A DNA stretch of 64,000 bases, taken from assembly GCF_000315625.1 (NCBI RefSeq), contig NW_005434579.1, forward strand, positions 159,584 to 223,583, in the 5' to 3' direction. Source of the stretch: Guillardia theta CCMP2712 (taxonomy: Eukaryota > Cryptophyceae > Pyrenomonadales > Geminigeraceae). Positions 1-10,731 of the stretch are shown piece by piece; within the stretch, counting starts at the first letter, position 1, and every line of letters starts with the position of its first letter. A model generated the notes under the pieces. The model did no database searches and was not told where the DNA came from. It saw only the letters and a list, made by a program, of their open reading frames with translations. Made by a program: the position numbers and the translations under genes.

Positions 1-202
1 GAGGGAGGAGAGAGGAGAGAGAAACATTGAGGTAGGGAGGGAGGAGAGAGGAGAGAGAAACATTGAGGTAGGGAGGGCTGGAGGGAGGAGAGAGAAACAT
101 TGAGGTAGGGAGGGAGGAGAGAGGAGAGAGAGAAACATTGAGGTAGGGAGGGAGGAGAGAGGAGAGAGAAACATTGAGGTAGGGAGGGCTGGAGGGAGGA
201 GG
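1..202. repeat. purine-rich minisatellite
   Basis: A purine-rich unit ending AAACATTGAGGTAGGGAGG occurs about five times in tandem, with units of roughly 35-48 bases that differ in the number of GGAGAGA steps. It lies just beyond the splice donor of the last visible kinase exon, so it is probably intronic in that gene. Confidence 0.85.
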
Positions 203-218
203 AAGCGAGAGGTGATAC

Positions 219-2894
219 CTGAAGAAAGGATGCTTCTTGATCACCAGCGCTCCTCCTGCCTTCCTCGAGCCGAACCGTTTTTCGTGTCCACCACCTTGAT
301 GGATGTCAGTGCATTGACGAGAACAAACGAACTAGGAAGCAGGAGCAGGACAACAACAGTAAGAGCAGGAGAAGGAGCAGCAGGAGCAGGAGAAGGAGCA
401 GCAGGAGCAGCAGCAGGAGCAGCATGAGCAGGAGCAGGGGCAGGTGGAGTACCAGGAGGCGACGGATGAGGTTGGAAGAAGCAGAGTTCAAGTGCTCAGG
501 AAGCTGAAATTTGGCCTGACAGAAGATAACCTCAGCTTGCAAAACAAGCTCAAAGGGAGGAGGAGGAGGAGGAGGAGGAGGAGGAGGAGGAAAAGAAGGA
601 AGAGAAGGGAGGAGGAAGAAGGCGACAGGTCAGAGGAGGAGGAGCAGGAGGAGCAGGTCAAGTAACTTGATGCTGACCATGCAGATGAGGGTGAGGCCGA
701 CGCGCGGGTCCTCGTGGTAGAAGGGCGGAAACCCGCAAAGCATCTCATAGATGGCGATGCCGAGAGACCACCAGTCGGAAGCAAAGTCATGCGGGAGCTG
801 CTTGACGACCTGAAGAGGAGGGGAAGAGCATGAGGAGAGGAGAGAGGAGAGAGGAGAGAGGAGAGAGGAGAGAGAGGAGAGAGGAGAGAGGAGAGACGAG
901 CGGAAAAGGAAAGTGACAGCGTGGTGGTGGTGGTGGAGGAGGAGGAGGAACTAGGAGGGCAATGCGAACACACAAGAACAAGGCTGGACGAGACGCTACA
1001 GTTACCTCAGGAGCAAGATGAGTCCACCGAACTCTCGGGACTGAAACCTGAATGGTGTAAAGGAGTTGAAGAGAAGCAGAACAGCGAAGGGGGAAATACA
1101 ACAGCTGGAGAAGGGAGGAGGGAGGGAGAGAGAGAGGGAGAGAGGGAGAGAGGGAGAGAGGGAGGAAGGGATGAAGGGAAGGAGGAAGGGAGGAAGGAGG
1201 AAGGAAATTTGTCTTTCCTCGCTGTGGTTTCACCTCGGAGAAGGTCGACGCTACTCCTTGGGTCATGTTTGATGCAACGTAGAAGCAGCTCTTGACGACT
1301 TGCCAGTTCTTATCTCTCGCTTCACTGACGTCCAGGGGGTCAGGAGGAGGGGAAGGCGATCAGGTCAAGACCTCCTCCTATAGAAGAATTCGATCATCCC
1401 CAGGGCAGGGTGCGGGGCTATAGTGCAGTTGCGATGCCGTTTTGCTGGTTTGGCCTCGACGGTGGTGGCTGACGTAAGCAGCTGTCAAGGAGGAGGGAGG
1501 AGGAGCGAGGAGAGGAGAGGAGAGGAGAGGAGAGGAGAGGAGATGAGAGGAGAGAGGGGCAGAAAGGGGGAGGGGAGGGGAAACGGCAGGGAGGGAGGGA
1601 AACTCGTCCCGCTCTTCATACCTGCGCTGAAGCTCATTAGCTTCAACCTTCCCTCAAGATCTAGCCCCCTGTCAAGTTGGAAGAATGAGGTAGACATGAG
1701 AGTGCTTTCATCGCAGGTCTTACATGCTTTCAAGGTGCAGATTTCGATGTACAAACCCTTTGGAATGCAGGTAGTGCAGAGCTACGACAGCCTGTGCGGC
1801 ATAGAGTTGACAAGTAGCGAACTTGTAGCGCTGAGGAAGAAAGGCCGTCAGCAGGGAAGCAGCAGGAGCCGCGTACCATCTCAGGCTGCATCCTGAGAAA
1901 CGTCTTGAGATCTCCACCTGCCTTCTCATCAGAGAGCACAAGCTCTGCTTTCCTCGCGTACCCAGCGCTGGCTCCATCAGAATGTAGAGGTGCTCCTCGT
2001 CGTGGAGGGTGCAGTTGAGCGGCACTCCAACGATGAAAGGATGGGCCAGGTAGAGTTGTCCAGTGATCGTGTCCCTGATAAGCTTGTCACATAGGAAACT
2101 GCAGTAGACAACAACAAACCCGTTCTGCAGGCAAGACTTCTCCTTAACAACGTCGTTCAACTGCCTGATGTGCAACAATTTCCTCTTGTCGTACGACTTG
2201 ATGGCAACAAGAGCCCCGTTGAACGGGTCAAACTTGAGCCGCACGACTCCCTTCCCTCCCACTCCCAGCCCGCCGCGCACCTACCACACGATCACCTTGC
2301 TCCTACACGCACATGCAGTTTCGTCCCTACCGCGTACCCATCCACGTCTCTTGGCTCCCGAAGCTGAGAGACTGACATGCTGCTCCCATCCACTAGCCTC
2401 CTCGCTAGCCCTCGAGCCTGGAGGGGACATATTCCGACCTCCTTAGCGCATTTCCTGCCGCACCGGCAGGCCAGCCAGTCAAAGGAGGAAGAGAAGATCT
2501 GTCCTTCCCTGATGGGATTCCGCAGCTCGACAGAATCATTCTTCTCTATGCTGAAAGCCACTTCCTTGCTCGCGCCATGCACGCTGCCTTGCTCGGCGTT
2601 CTTCAGGATTGCAGGCATCCGAACGCCCCCCTGAGCTCGCTTCTCTTCCTCCTTCCTCCTTGATGCCGGGCCTTCAGCGATGGGAGGTAGGACCGAAGCC
2701 GCATGCTTCAGTGGATCCTCTCTCCGTGCTGACTCCTCTGAGATGGAAGCCGCTCCTACCATCCCAGAGCGATCGCGAGCTCCATCGTCAGATGCTGGAG
2801 CTGCCTCCGACTCTTCCAGGCCCTCAAATCCTCTCAACTCTCTTGCTTGCTCTGCTCCTGTCCCTCCCCCTTCCCTTCGCATCCACCTGAACAT
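219..2894 (-). CDS. AGC-like protein kinase homologue lacking catalytic residues (multi-exon, 3' end off window)
   Basis: Seen: a start at 2894 opens a roughly 190-residue N-terminal region. A 50-nt intron (2281-2330) then joins it to the kinase N-lobe, with a glycine loop [10 protein letters not shown] and VAIKSYDK, so the ATP lysine is present. Next come [23 protein letters not shown] (after a short intron), [11 protein letters not shown] and, in the exon 1622-1668, [14 protein letters not shown]. Lower down are WTHLAPE (about 1030), [19 protein letters not shown] (about 720-780) and [19 protein letters not shown] (about 220-280), which closes subdomain XI. The order and spacing match AGC kinases such as PKA/PKG. 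Odd: the HRD aspartate is Asn, the following DLKPEN stretch is degenerate, and DFG reads SFS, so a pseudokinase is inferred. Exons between 780 and 1500 are uncertain; the C-terminal tail lies beyond the window. Confidence 0.82.
541..897. repeat. GGA/GAGAGGA simple-repeat tracts in kinase introns
   Basis: A GGA-trinucleotide run (about 558-592) and a GAGAGGA run (about 832-897) flank the exon encoding DWWSLG. Open frames across them are poly-Ser or poly-Leu artefacts. Similar tracts at about 1115-1200 and 1494-1600 also fall between kinase exons. Confidence 0.8.
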
Positions 2895-4087
2895 CCGAAA
2901 GTTAAGTATCAGCTCATCAGAGCTGCAAGCATCAGTGTGTTGTCAGCTCGACGCGTTGAAGAGGAGCGAGTGCTGGTGCCTATGGTGGGGAGGCGATGTC
3001 AAACCTTTCAACGGATATCGGCGGCAGACCTTTCGAGTGACCGTACCGGCGGGGACCCGGGCGGCCGCGGCCGCCCGGCGACTCAGTGACGGACCGGATT
3101 GAGCGGCTGTGCGACAGTGTCAGGGTCGGCCAAGCCTCCTCGACTCTCATTATTGTCCTCGTACTGATTTTTAACTTAACTTTGAGTAAAAAGAGCGGCG
3201 GGTTGCTGAGTCACTCAGTGGCCGTGAGGCCTGCAGCCCTGTCACCTTTGGTTTACCGTACTGTACCGGTGACCGTCGGCGTACCGCTGAGGGACAGGAG
3301 AGTTTTGTTAGTCACGACTCTTTCAAGGGTCCCGGGTTAACCGTGAACCGTTTGAACAGTGTCAGGGTCAACTTGGCAAGCCTTGATTCACTCTCCGACT
3401 GATTCAGTGTCCTCATCTTTAACTTAACTTTGAGTAAAGTTAACTCGGCGCTATCAGTATCTTTTACTAGCCTAGCCCGAGTGCCAGGCCCAGTGGGGCA
3501 CGGCGGGGCGCCGCAGGAGATCCCGGTGGCAGCCTGCGCGCGGCGGCGCCCGGCCGGGCGCGGCCGGCCCGGGCCGGGCCGCCGCAGCCTGTTGTCGAAG
3601 TTGACAGATAAGTTAACGCCTTTGACTAGAGGACGGCGGCCACAAGCTCCTGGCTCATCACCTTCTTTACTCATCACCAGTCTACTTGAATTCTCCGAAA
3701 CTTGAAAAGTATTTTTAAGATGTCAACTATATGTATTTTAGCACCGATCGCGACAGTACTGTACTATTATTGGCTGAAAATAATAATGTATTGACTGGCA
3801 ACTGCTCATAGAGCCCTACCTCTGCCTTCGCCGGAATTTTTTCTTTTTTTTCCTCCTTTCCGACAAGTTGAGTAAAGTTTTGTACCGGTTTGTTGAAAAT
3901 CTTTCCACCCCACAGTCGCAAACGCCCGAAGTCAACATGGGGGCGGTGGTAAGGGGGGGTGCTTGAAAAGGGAATTGGTGAGCAAGGGAGGGGTAGGGGT
4001 CGGTGCAGGTTTAAAAATCTTGTAAAGAATGTTCCGCGATTGTGAACGGATACGCGTGTACGGATTTGGAAGGGCCGCGCTAACGCC
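2895..4087. other. intergenic: palindromic-word GC island with two copies of the dispersed element
   Basis: No convincing gene. From about 3000 to 3660 the sequence is rich in short palindromic words (GGCCGCGGCCGCC, CCGGCCGGGC, GTACCGT) mixed with GTGACTCAG-type words. Two copies of the element with core TTAACTTAACTTTGAGTAAA lie at about 3150-3190 and 3408-3437. The last 350 bases are AT-richer and end in a GGGGTAGGGG tract upstream of the next gene. Confidence 0.7.
3940..4003 (+). promoter_or_regulatory. GGGGTAGG-type tract upstream of a start codon
   Basis: The stretch holds GGTAAGGGGGGTG and GGAGGGGTAGGGGTCGG about 85 bases before the ATG at 4088. Similar tracts precede several other genes here, so a promoter role is suggested. 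That role is inferred from position only. Confidence 0.25.
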
Positions 4088-5280
4088 ATGGGACGGGCGA
4101 GAGCTTCCAACGCAAACAAGAGGCTCGGGATCCTGTTTGCTCGAGCCGTAAGTGCCTGCAAAGTTTGTTGCTAAGTCTTCTGCGCTCCTGTTTCATCCAA
4201 ATCTTATTCTTGTCGTGCAAAATTTGTTGTGACAAAGCTGACTGTGCTCTACTTTACAGGTGACGGCAGACGTGAAAGAAGCGAGCAAGTTTCGATCGTC
4301 CTACACTCTTGACAGAACCGGGAAGTTGTCTCTCTTTCGAGCCTTGTCTGCATTCATGCCATCAGCCATAAGGAATGAATGCAACCACGTCGGGAGGCAA
4401 GGCCTCACGTTGGTGGAATACAATAAGTGTCTGGAGCAGAATGGTTTCCCCAAGGTGAGATCAAGAAGCCCATTCTTAGAAGATGTGGAAAATTCCCAGA
4501 GTAAACATGCTCGAGGTATCTCGCGCTAACTTTTTTGTTTCAACTGATTTTCGGATAGGAATGAAATATTTCTTCGTGTGCAAGCGATGGTTGAATCCAA
4601 AACATTGCAATGATTTGAAGCTGCTGGATGCCGGATGGGAGGTTCTGAAAGACTTCTGTCCTGCACAAGATCTCTCGACGCTAAAGGCAAAATTCCTGCT
4701 CGTGTGCCAACAATTTCACGATGCTTGGGAAGAGGTACGCGTGCAAGCCTTGGCTTCTAAGTCATTGGAAATCGAACTTCAGGAATATGAGTGTGAACGA
4801 GCCCAGGACCGAGATCCTTCTTTTCTGCAGCCATCATCCTCTACTGTTTGCAGGATACACAATTCAAACCGTCGCTGCGAAAGTCACACACACAATTACG
4901 AAGGTGATACAGGGGAAACGGTGTCCATGTTTCACTACATTCCTTGTGGTCAATTAGCATCGGAATGTGCATCACTCAAACAGAACTGCTCAGGGACATG
5001 CCCAAGAACTACTTGTGAGGAAGATGATAACAACCAAATCCAATTTTTTGAAACACAAAAAGAATGGCCGGAGGCAGAAATCAACGATATTCTGGGTCCC
5101 GAAAGCTACGGAGGACAAACGGAACAACATGATGTTTATTTTCCAATGGTTCAGGAATTTTGTGACAGCGAGTGTCAGATTTGTGCCGTAAACATCATGC
5201 CAGTTTTCGACGGTAACCGCCGGGTGGACTGCAGTGAGCTGACTGACACCAGTTCACCCTGGTTTGATCGGACGACGTAA
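4088..5280 (+). CDS. unrecognised four-exon protein with a 16-nt microexon
   Basis: I do not recognise the family. The ATG at 4088 opens a basic start (MGRARASNANKRLG). Predicted exons are 4088-4147, 4260-4454, 4500-4515 and 4559-5280. The first two introns begin GTAAGTG and GTGAGAT. Joining exon 2 directly to exon 4 meets a stop at once. Inserting the 16-nt exon (SKHAR plus one base) between a 45-nt and a 43-nt intron restores the frame into MKYFFVCKRWLNPKHCNDL. The product is about 330 residues with no membrane segment, and its last half is acidic and rich in Cys, Ser and Asn. A GGGGTAGG tract lies upstream. The start could lie further 5' if another exon exists. Confidence 0.6.
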
Positions 5281-6440
5281 CTTGTAATGTATCTTCTTCA
5301 AGTGACTCCGTCACCGTATCAGTGAAGCTCTGGCAGTCAGAGCAGCATCATCATCTAAGTGGATCATGAGTGTGTAAAGATTGGCCGCTCAGCCTGCGGT
5401 GGATCGCCGAGTCATCTCCCGGCTAGAACACTGTCATGCACCGCTCAGTTGATGGTGATAGGTACTACGGTACAGTCTCCGTGACTTGATGAATTAAAGC
5501 AGATGTATGTTCAACAATTTTGAGTAAAGGTGTCATGGTTCAACGTCTCAGTTGTCATTCACTAATGATCACGGCGGGCTGCCATGATTGTTTGCCAGTC
5601 CACGGTCATACTGCGATGCTTCTCGCCTCCCTCCGGACAGCTATCCAAGCTATTACTTGGTCTGCATTCAACGAGGAAGAAGCTGTTCCAGTGGAAGAAG
5701 ACGACATCTCCATGCTGCCCTTGGTGCGAGGGAAAGGAGGAAAGCTGGGTACATGTCCAGCCTGCCAGTTAACAACTTGAGCGCATGGTGGTCCTGTCCT
5801 CACACACAACAGAGTAATGGAAACAATCAAGGGATGCTTGATACAATGCTGGAAGAAAAAAACCATTGAACATGAGATTTGATGGCAAACACCAATCAAC
5901 TCTATAACAGGGCTAGGACTGTGTGTGCACCTGAACATGGCAATCTCATACCGGATGGGCTCTGCTACTTCAGAAGGTCCAATCACATTGTGCTAATGGA
6001 GATAGCACGAACTTCAGAGTTCACTGGCGAGGGAAGCAGCCTGGCAAATCTGAAAGCGAAGTTTCAGGAGAAGGAACAGAAATATGCAGCACTGCGGGCA
6101 GAGATGACAAGCCTAAGCAAGAACACTGAAGTAGCATCATGGAGCAGCAATGGACTACAAACTTCCGCAACCTGCTTATGGACGAGGATATAATCGACAG
6201 AGTCATGACCAAGGTAGTCATACAGCTGCTCGATGTGCAACACATGCTGTGGACCTCAAGGGGACGAGGAGATACAACCAACGAACCGGAACAACGGTGA
6301 GATAATCAGGAGACTGATAGGGATCAGGGTACCAAGGACCTGGCCAGCAAGAGGAACGAGAGAGACGGCGAGAAGAACAAGCATGAAGGATAGAGAAGGA
6401 TACAGTTACAAGACGACAGGGTAAAGATCAACGGACAGAC
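5281..6440. other. intergenic stretch without a supportable gene
   Basis: Several short frames overlap on both strands, none with recognisable domains or consistent splice sites. A short coiled-coil-like frame near 6030-6120 (ANLKAKFQEKEQKYAALRAEM) is the only protein-like hint. It lies upstream of the remnant of a phage-type gene and could be part of the same decayed insertion. Confidence 0.5.
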
Positions 6441-6557
6441 CGAGGTAGGGGAAGGCTCGCAGGCAAGCCACTTGAGATCAGCAACCTCGGCCCGGCCCGC
6501 CAGGAGTATGCAGACTGGCTCGAACGGAATGAGAGCTGTAGAAAGCAGGATCAGTAG
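6441..6557 (+). pseudogene. C-terminal remnant of an Api92/YubB-like gene
   Basis: In frame and ending at the TAG of 6555-6557, this reads GRLAGKP...EYADWLERNESCRKQDQ. It matches the C-terminus of the intact gene at 8493-9002 (EYAEWLEWNESCRKQDQ). Its last 54 bases lie in the 279-nt inverted repeat. The similarity continues weakly about 60 bases upstream of the arm, so this was once a fuller gene copy. The remainder is not recognisable. Confidence 0.65.
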
Positions 6558-6782
6558 ACGCTTGTCATTGCAGTAAATGTAGCCAGACTACAACTCGATA
6601 TCTGCTGAGACATCAGTAACGAGCACATGCGCTCACATTGCATCTCGCGTTCATAGAAGCAGCCTGCTCTGTAGACAAGACCACTGGGTCACGAATGCAA
6701 CCGGTGGAAGGTAAGAGCGGGCAGGGCTTCTTTCTTTGTAGACTTGGTGGAGCATCGCGAGTCAAAGCTACGAGTCGTAGGA
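6504..6782 (+). repeat. left arm of a 279-nt inverted repeat
   Basis: The reverse complement of 8268-8546 matches this arm along its full 279 bases, with only a few mismatches seen, two of them near the outer end. The arm starts inside the coding end of the Api92-like remnant, covers its stop codon and continues through what is 3' flank. The arms are 1485 bases apart and could form a stem-loop or mark a duplicated inverted insertion. Confidence 0.9.
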
Positions 6783-8267
6783 GAGCTGGACAGCAGCTTG
6801 TCCTGCAGAAAAGTTATTTCTGACATAGTCTATTCTGATACTAGAACGTTTTGTTATAGCACGTCGTATTATGTAGTGAGTAGGAATAGCTATCAATACC
6901 AGTTTGAGGCGATACAAGTATGAGGAAATACTGACATCAATCGCGCTTTCTCTTCTATTGTACGTGCTAATGACTCTTCTCTTTCAGATGCTACCATTGC
7001 TACATGATGGCTTCAAGATCGCCAATCCATGCCTCAACAGAATGAATGCTGGATTGAACTCAAGGAGATATAAATATCAACATCCAAATATCATAGAGTC
7101 AGATGACATTCTCAGCTTTCCGAACGCCAGTCAAACTTGTAAGCCCAATCAACGACGACCTTGAGAAAGGGCGTCAGATGACAGGCAGTTATGTATGAAA
7201 CAGAAACATGAAACTCAAGTTGCAACTCTCTGCACGCAAAATCCACGTCGGGGGAGAAAGACATTCGAGTCAGCGCTCTGCGTGGATGCTTAGCGAGTGC
7301 CACCGTACAAAGGCTTTCTTGCACTTCATCCATCCCTTGTACACGTGTCACAATCTTACTGCGCGGTGTTATGTGCGAGAAACTTACAACATCATATCTT
7401 ACAATCGCAATAGCCAAAGCAAAATGTGGGGTACAAAGAATCTACTCTCGTTGTGTACTCTCTGACATGGGCTGCTATTCAGACAGACAGGCTACAGATA
7501 CCACTTCTCTTGGCCTGGTAACACTCGACTGTAACAACGGACCACAAGCTACTCACGCACAAGCAAAAGGCACAATGCAGTACTAACGGCCAGCTACCGA
7601 AGCCCAAGTACTTTCCGACTCTCCTCCGCCTCGACCAGTGAAACCCCTCTGCCCAGCATGAAATAACGGCACGTCGTGTTTTCTAGTCCCAAGAGAAGTT
7701 GGAGCCGGGGAGGGGAGGGCCCTCAGAGCCTGACGAGGGTGCGAGGACAAGGCTCCTCGCGCTGCCGCCATCCGATCCGATCCAGTGAGTGGGCAAGGCT
7801 GAGCTGAGAGCAGCGAGAAGCAGCACCCTCCATCTGTTCTCGTGTACGCCACTAGCTACCCCGACAGCCACGAGGCGTGCGGGCCGGCTCAAGTTTTGAT
7901 TGCGCTGGATCAGTTTATCTAGCCATGTAGAGGACACCGCGGCTCATCGCAATGCTCTCCAATAGTCTCATCATATCGCCTGTGATAAACTGCTTCAACA
8001 GCCCGTGACAGCCTCCCCCCCACTTCCCGTCCTCGCCCTTCCTCTCGTGCCCTCGTCCCGTCTTCTTCTTGCTTCGAGTCAGCTGGTCATTAGCCCTGCG
8101 CAACATGTCTTATGACAGTATATGGAGCACCTGTTCACAGATGTCGCGGACGTCGCCGTCAGCGTCAACCTGTTCTTTTGCAACATGTTGCGGGCAACTA
8201 CATCGTGTACGCCAACTTTGATCCTGTGCCTCTTGCTGAGATCTAACTGACCATCCCACAACTATCG
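6783..8267. other. spacer between the inverted-repeat arms
   Basis: No gene is supported. Short frames occur on both strands (for example 7112-7417 and 7583-7852 on -), without recognisable domains or terminal repeats. No transposase or reverse transcriptase was recognised. Confidence 0.5.
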
Positions 8268-8546
8268 TCCTACGACTCGTAGCTTTGACTCGCGATGCTC
8301 CACCAAGTCTACAAAGAAAGAAGCCCTGCCCGCTCTTACCTTCCACCGGTTGCATTCGTGACCCAGTGGTCTTGTCTACAGAGCAGGCTGCTTCTATGAA
8401 CGCGAGATGCAATGTGAGCGCATGTGCTCGTTACTGATGTCTCAGCAGATATCGAGTTGTAGTCTGGCTACATTTACTGCAATGACAAGCGTCTACTGAT
8501 CCTGCTTTCTACAGCTCTCATTCCATTCGAGCCATTCTGCATACTC
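8268..8546 (-). repeat. right arm of the 279-nt inverted repeat
   Basis: Pairs with 6504-6782. It contains the last 17 codons and the stop of the intact Api92-like gene plus about 225 bases of its 3' flank. Confidence 0.9.
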
Positions 8547-9002
8547 GCGGTCTAGCCCAGCTTCGTCAACAATCTTTTTAGGCAGTCTGTCCCGCCAATT
8601 CGGGTCATGGAAGGTGTATTTCCAGGTCTTCTGAGATCCGCAGGCGTAGCGTCCAACCACCTCCGCAGCAGCTGAATGGAAAATGGCATCAACTATCCAG
8701 TCCCCGCCATCAGCAGATTCAAGATATTCGTAGAAAGGAATGGGTGGGGCCCATGCGGTCTCAAACTTCAGATGAAAGGAAAGGTCGTTGCGTTCCCATG
8801 TGGGATCTGAGACATCCCACTTGGTGCCCCAGTGCTCATAGGTCCAAAGGAACCAATCAGCCGAAGCTGGACATGGCAAGAAGTGCCCAAACAGTCCTAT
8901 TCTGTCCTTCCTGTCAAGCCCCTTGAGAAATGTCTCAAAGGATTGTGCTGTTACAGAACATGCGGCGCATATCATCACGCTGTTGAAGCACATGTCAGGC
9001 AT
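8493..9002 (-). CDS. Api92/YubB ferredoxin-like domain protein (phage/plasmid type)
   Basis: A 169-residue intronless frame. The start at 9002 is chosen because the family begins with a short Met-Pro-x-x-Cys-x-Asn motif, and this frame gives MPDMCFNSVMICA there; an earlier in-frame codon is less likely. Family signatures seen are FGHFLPCPASA, WTYEHWGTKWDV near the middle, and LKFETAWAPPIPFYEYL, followed by a late aromatic stretch. These match the ferredoxin-like domain of Api92/YubB proteins known mainly from phages, plasmids and bacteria, whose function is unknown. The 3' end lies in an inverted repeat whose partner carries a decayed copy. Transfer from a virus or bacterium is inferred. No promoter or partner gene is visible. 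Confidence 0.75.
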   Translation of the reverse strand: MPDMCFNSVMICAACSVTAQSFETFLKGLDRKDRIGLFGHFLPCPASADWFLWTYEHWGTKWDVSDPTWERNDLSFHLKFETAWAPPIPFYEYLESADGGDWIVDAIFHSAAAEVVGRYACGSQKTWKYTFHDPNWRDRLPKKIVDEAGLDREYAEWLEWNESCRKQDQ

Positions 9003-10731
9003 ACTGTCTGTCACAACCTTGAGACCGCGGAGAGGCAAACAAGCCTCGCCCCACCCGAAATGGCCAGAAGGGGTGCGTGGTGTGTCCCTATGGTGGTCGG
9101 GCTAGGCGTTGCTTGGGGTGGGTCATCCTGGGTCTCGACAGGGGGTACCTGCAAGTTGTCTCGGTGGTGACCTTGCCCGAGGGAGGGTGGGGTAGGAAAC
9201 CCCACTGGGGCGGAGGGCAGGCAGCCGCCGCGGTAAGGCACTCGGACCTACCAGGGGCTTTGCTGTCTTTCTGACGGTCGGACCGGCACTTGAATAGCTC
9301 ATGGCCGGCACCACTGGCAAGTCACGGTTGACGGATGAACCAAACTAGTACCAAAGTACCTCGGCAGCAGAAGTGCACGATGATACCAGTTAGGGGTTGG
9401 GGTTACTAAGTTACTCGCCGGAATGATGACGTAATGACACTGTACACAGCACGTTCCGCCAAACTTGAAAGGCCTTTCTTCCCATCATCGCCAGCACTGA
9501 TGGACTCTTGCAGCCTCGGATGATGCGTTCAGTGCGCTTTCTGTGCCGGGTGGCTGGCGGATCGCTCGGCGAACCGTTGAACCGTTGATTGAAGGTGACT
9601 GGTTGAACGGCAGCGCTGGATGGTCTCTCGGCCTCGCAAGACGTCTCAGGTGACTCGGATCCGACTTGCAAACGCATCCGGTCCAGGATCCGAAGTTCGT
9701 CAGCTCAAGGCGGCCTCCCAATCCTTCGCTGCCCATGATTATCGCCCGGGGTGCACCGCGGCACGCGGCACTGCCGCACTGCGGCAAGTTCCGGTACCGT
9801 ACTGTACTGTCATGATCATCCGACGGCGGCGCGGCGTCCGAGTCATTCCAACACGGAGTCCGGACTGAGTCGCTGGCCATGGCCGGCCGCGCGGCCGCGC
9901 GCCGCCGGCCGGGGGGACTCTGATGGTCACTGTCACCGGGCCTGCGCGCACTGTTGACGTTAAGTGAACTTCGGTATCAGTAAAGTTTCGGGGGGACAGC
10001 AGTTGGCAGGATTAGGTTTGGTTCGCGGCTGTCTTTTCTCTCGGTCTCGCCGTTCCGTTTGAAAGTTTGGCCACCGGGTGCGGCCCGGGCCGGCGGGACC
10101 GTCGGACGGTACGGTCAAGCCTCCTCGACTCTCCTGATTGTCCTCGTACTGAGCCTGCCGCGGACAGCCTGAGTGGCACTCCGAGGCTCCCGAGTCCGGG
10201 CCCGGACGCACTGCCGCAGCCGCTGACTAAGTTCCGCCCCGGCGGGCCCGGTTGAAACTAGCACTGTCAGGTCAGTGAAGCGGCTCCTCGTTGTCCTGAG
10301 GTAACTGATTTTAACATTGGGTGACAGGCACAGGCTTGAGCCGCAGCGGTCATAGACCAGCCCCAGTGATCATCAACCATGGCCAGTACCGAACGGGCTC
10401 AACAGGTAACGGTCACGTAACGTTGACAGTGTGTCACGCTCCAGGGATTCTGAGACCCCACCTTCTTAGCCCTGTACTACCCCTACTTGTGCCACTTTAG
10501 AGAAAAGCTCGGAGCTCGCGGTCAATTATAGTAAGCCCGAGTGCAGGGGGGTGAAATGCTAGGATCTTCGTGGGGTAGTAGGTAATCTAACAAGGGGGTG
10601 GTCAGAATGTTCCCCTCCCCTGTGCTGGAGAATCGTATAGCCAAACCGTCTTGCTTCCGTTTCTTCCTGGTATCAACCGCGTTGCTGCTGATTCCTACCT
10701 TCGTCCCCCTTTGCTTCCTCTTATACCAGCC
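9003..10731. other. intergenic: palindromic-word GC island and partial dispersed element
   Basis: From about 9530 to 10430 the DNA is dominated by short palindromic and near-palindromic words (CATGGCCGGCCGCGCGGCCG, GTACCGTACTGTAC, CGACGGCGGCG). The left part of the dispersed element (CCTCCTCGACTCTC...TTGTCCTCGTACTGA) is at about 10111-10152, and a degraded core follows near 10300. A CTACCCCTAC/GGGGTAGTAGG stretch (10460-10630) precedes the EF-hand gene. No coding sequence is supported. Confidence 0.65.

Noticed and set aside
488-1266. Poly-Ser, poly-Leu and poly-Pro frames over the purine tracts
   Set aside because: They arise from simple repeats in kinase introns and have no start context or domain.
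5520-6424. Several short + and - strand frames as genes
   Set aside because: They overlap each other in different frames, lack recognisable domains and show no coherent splice pattern.
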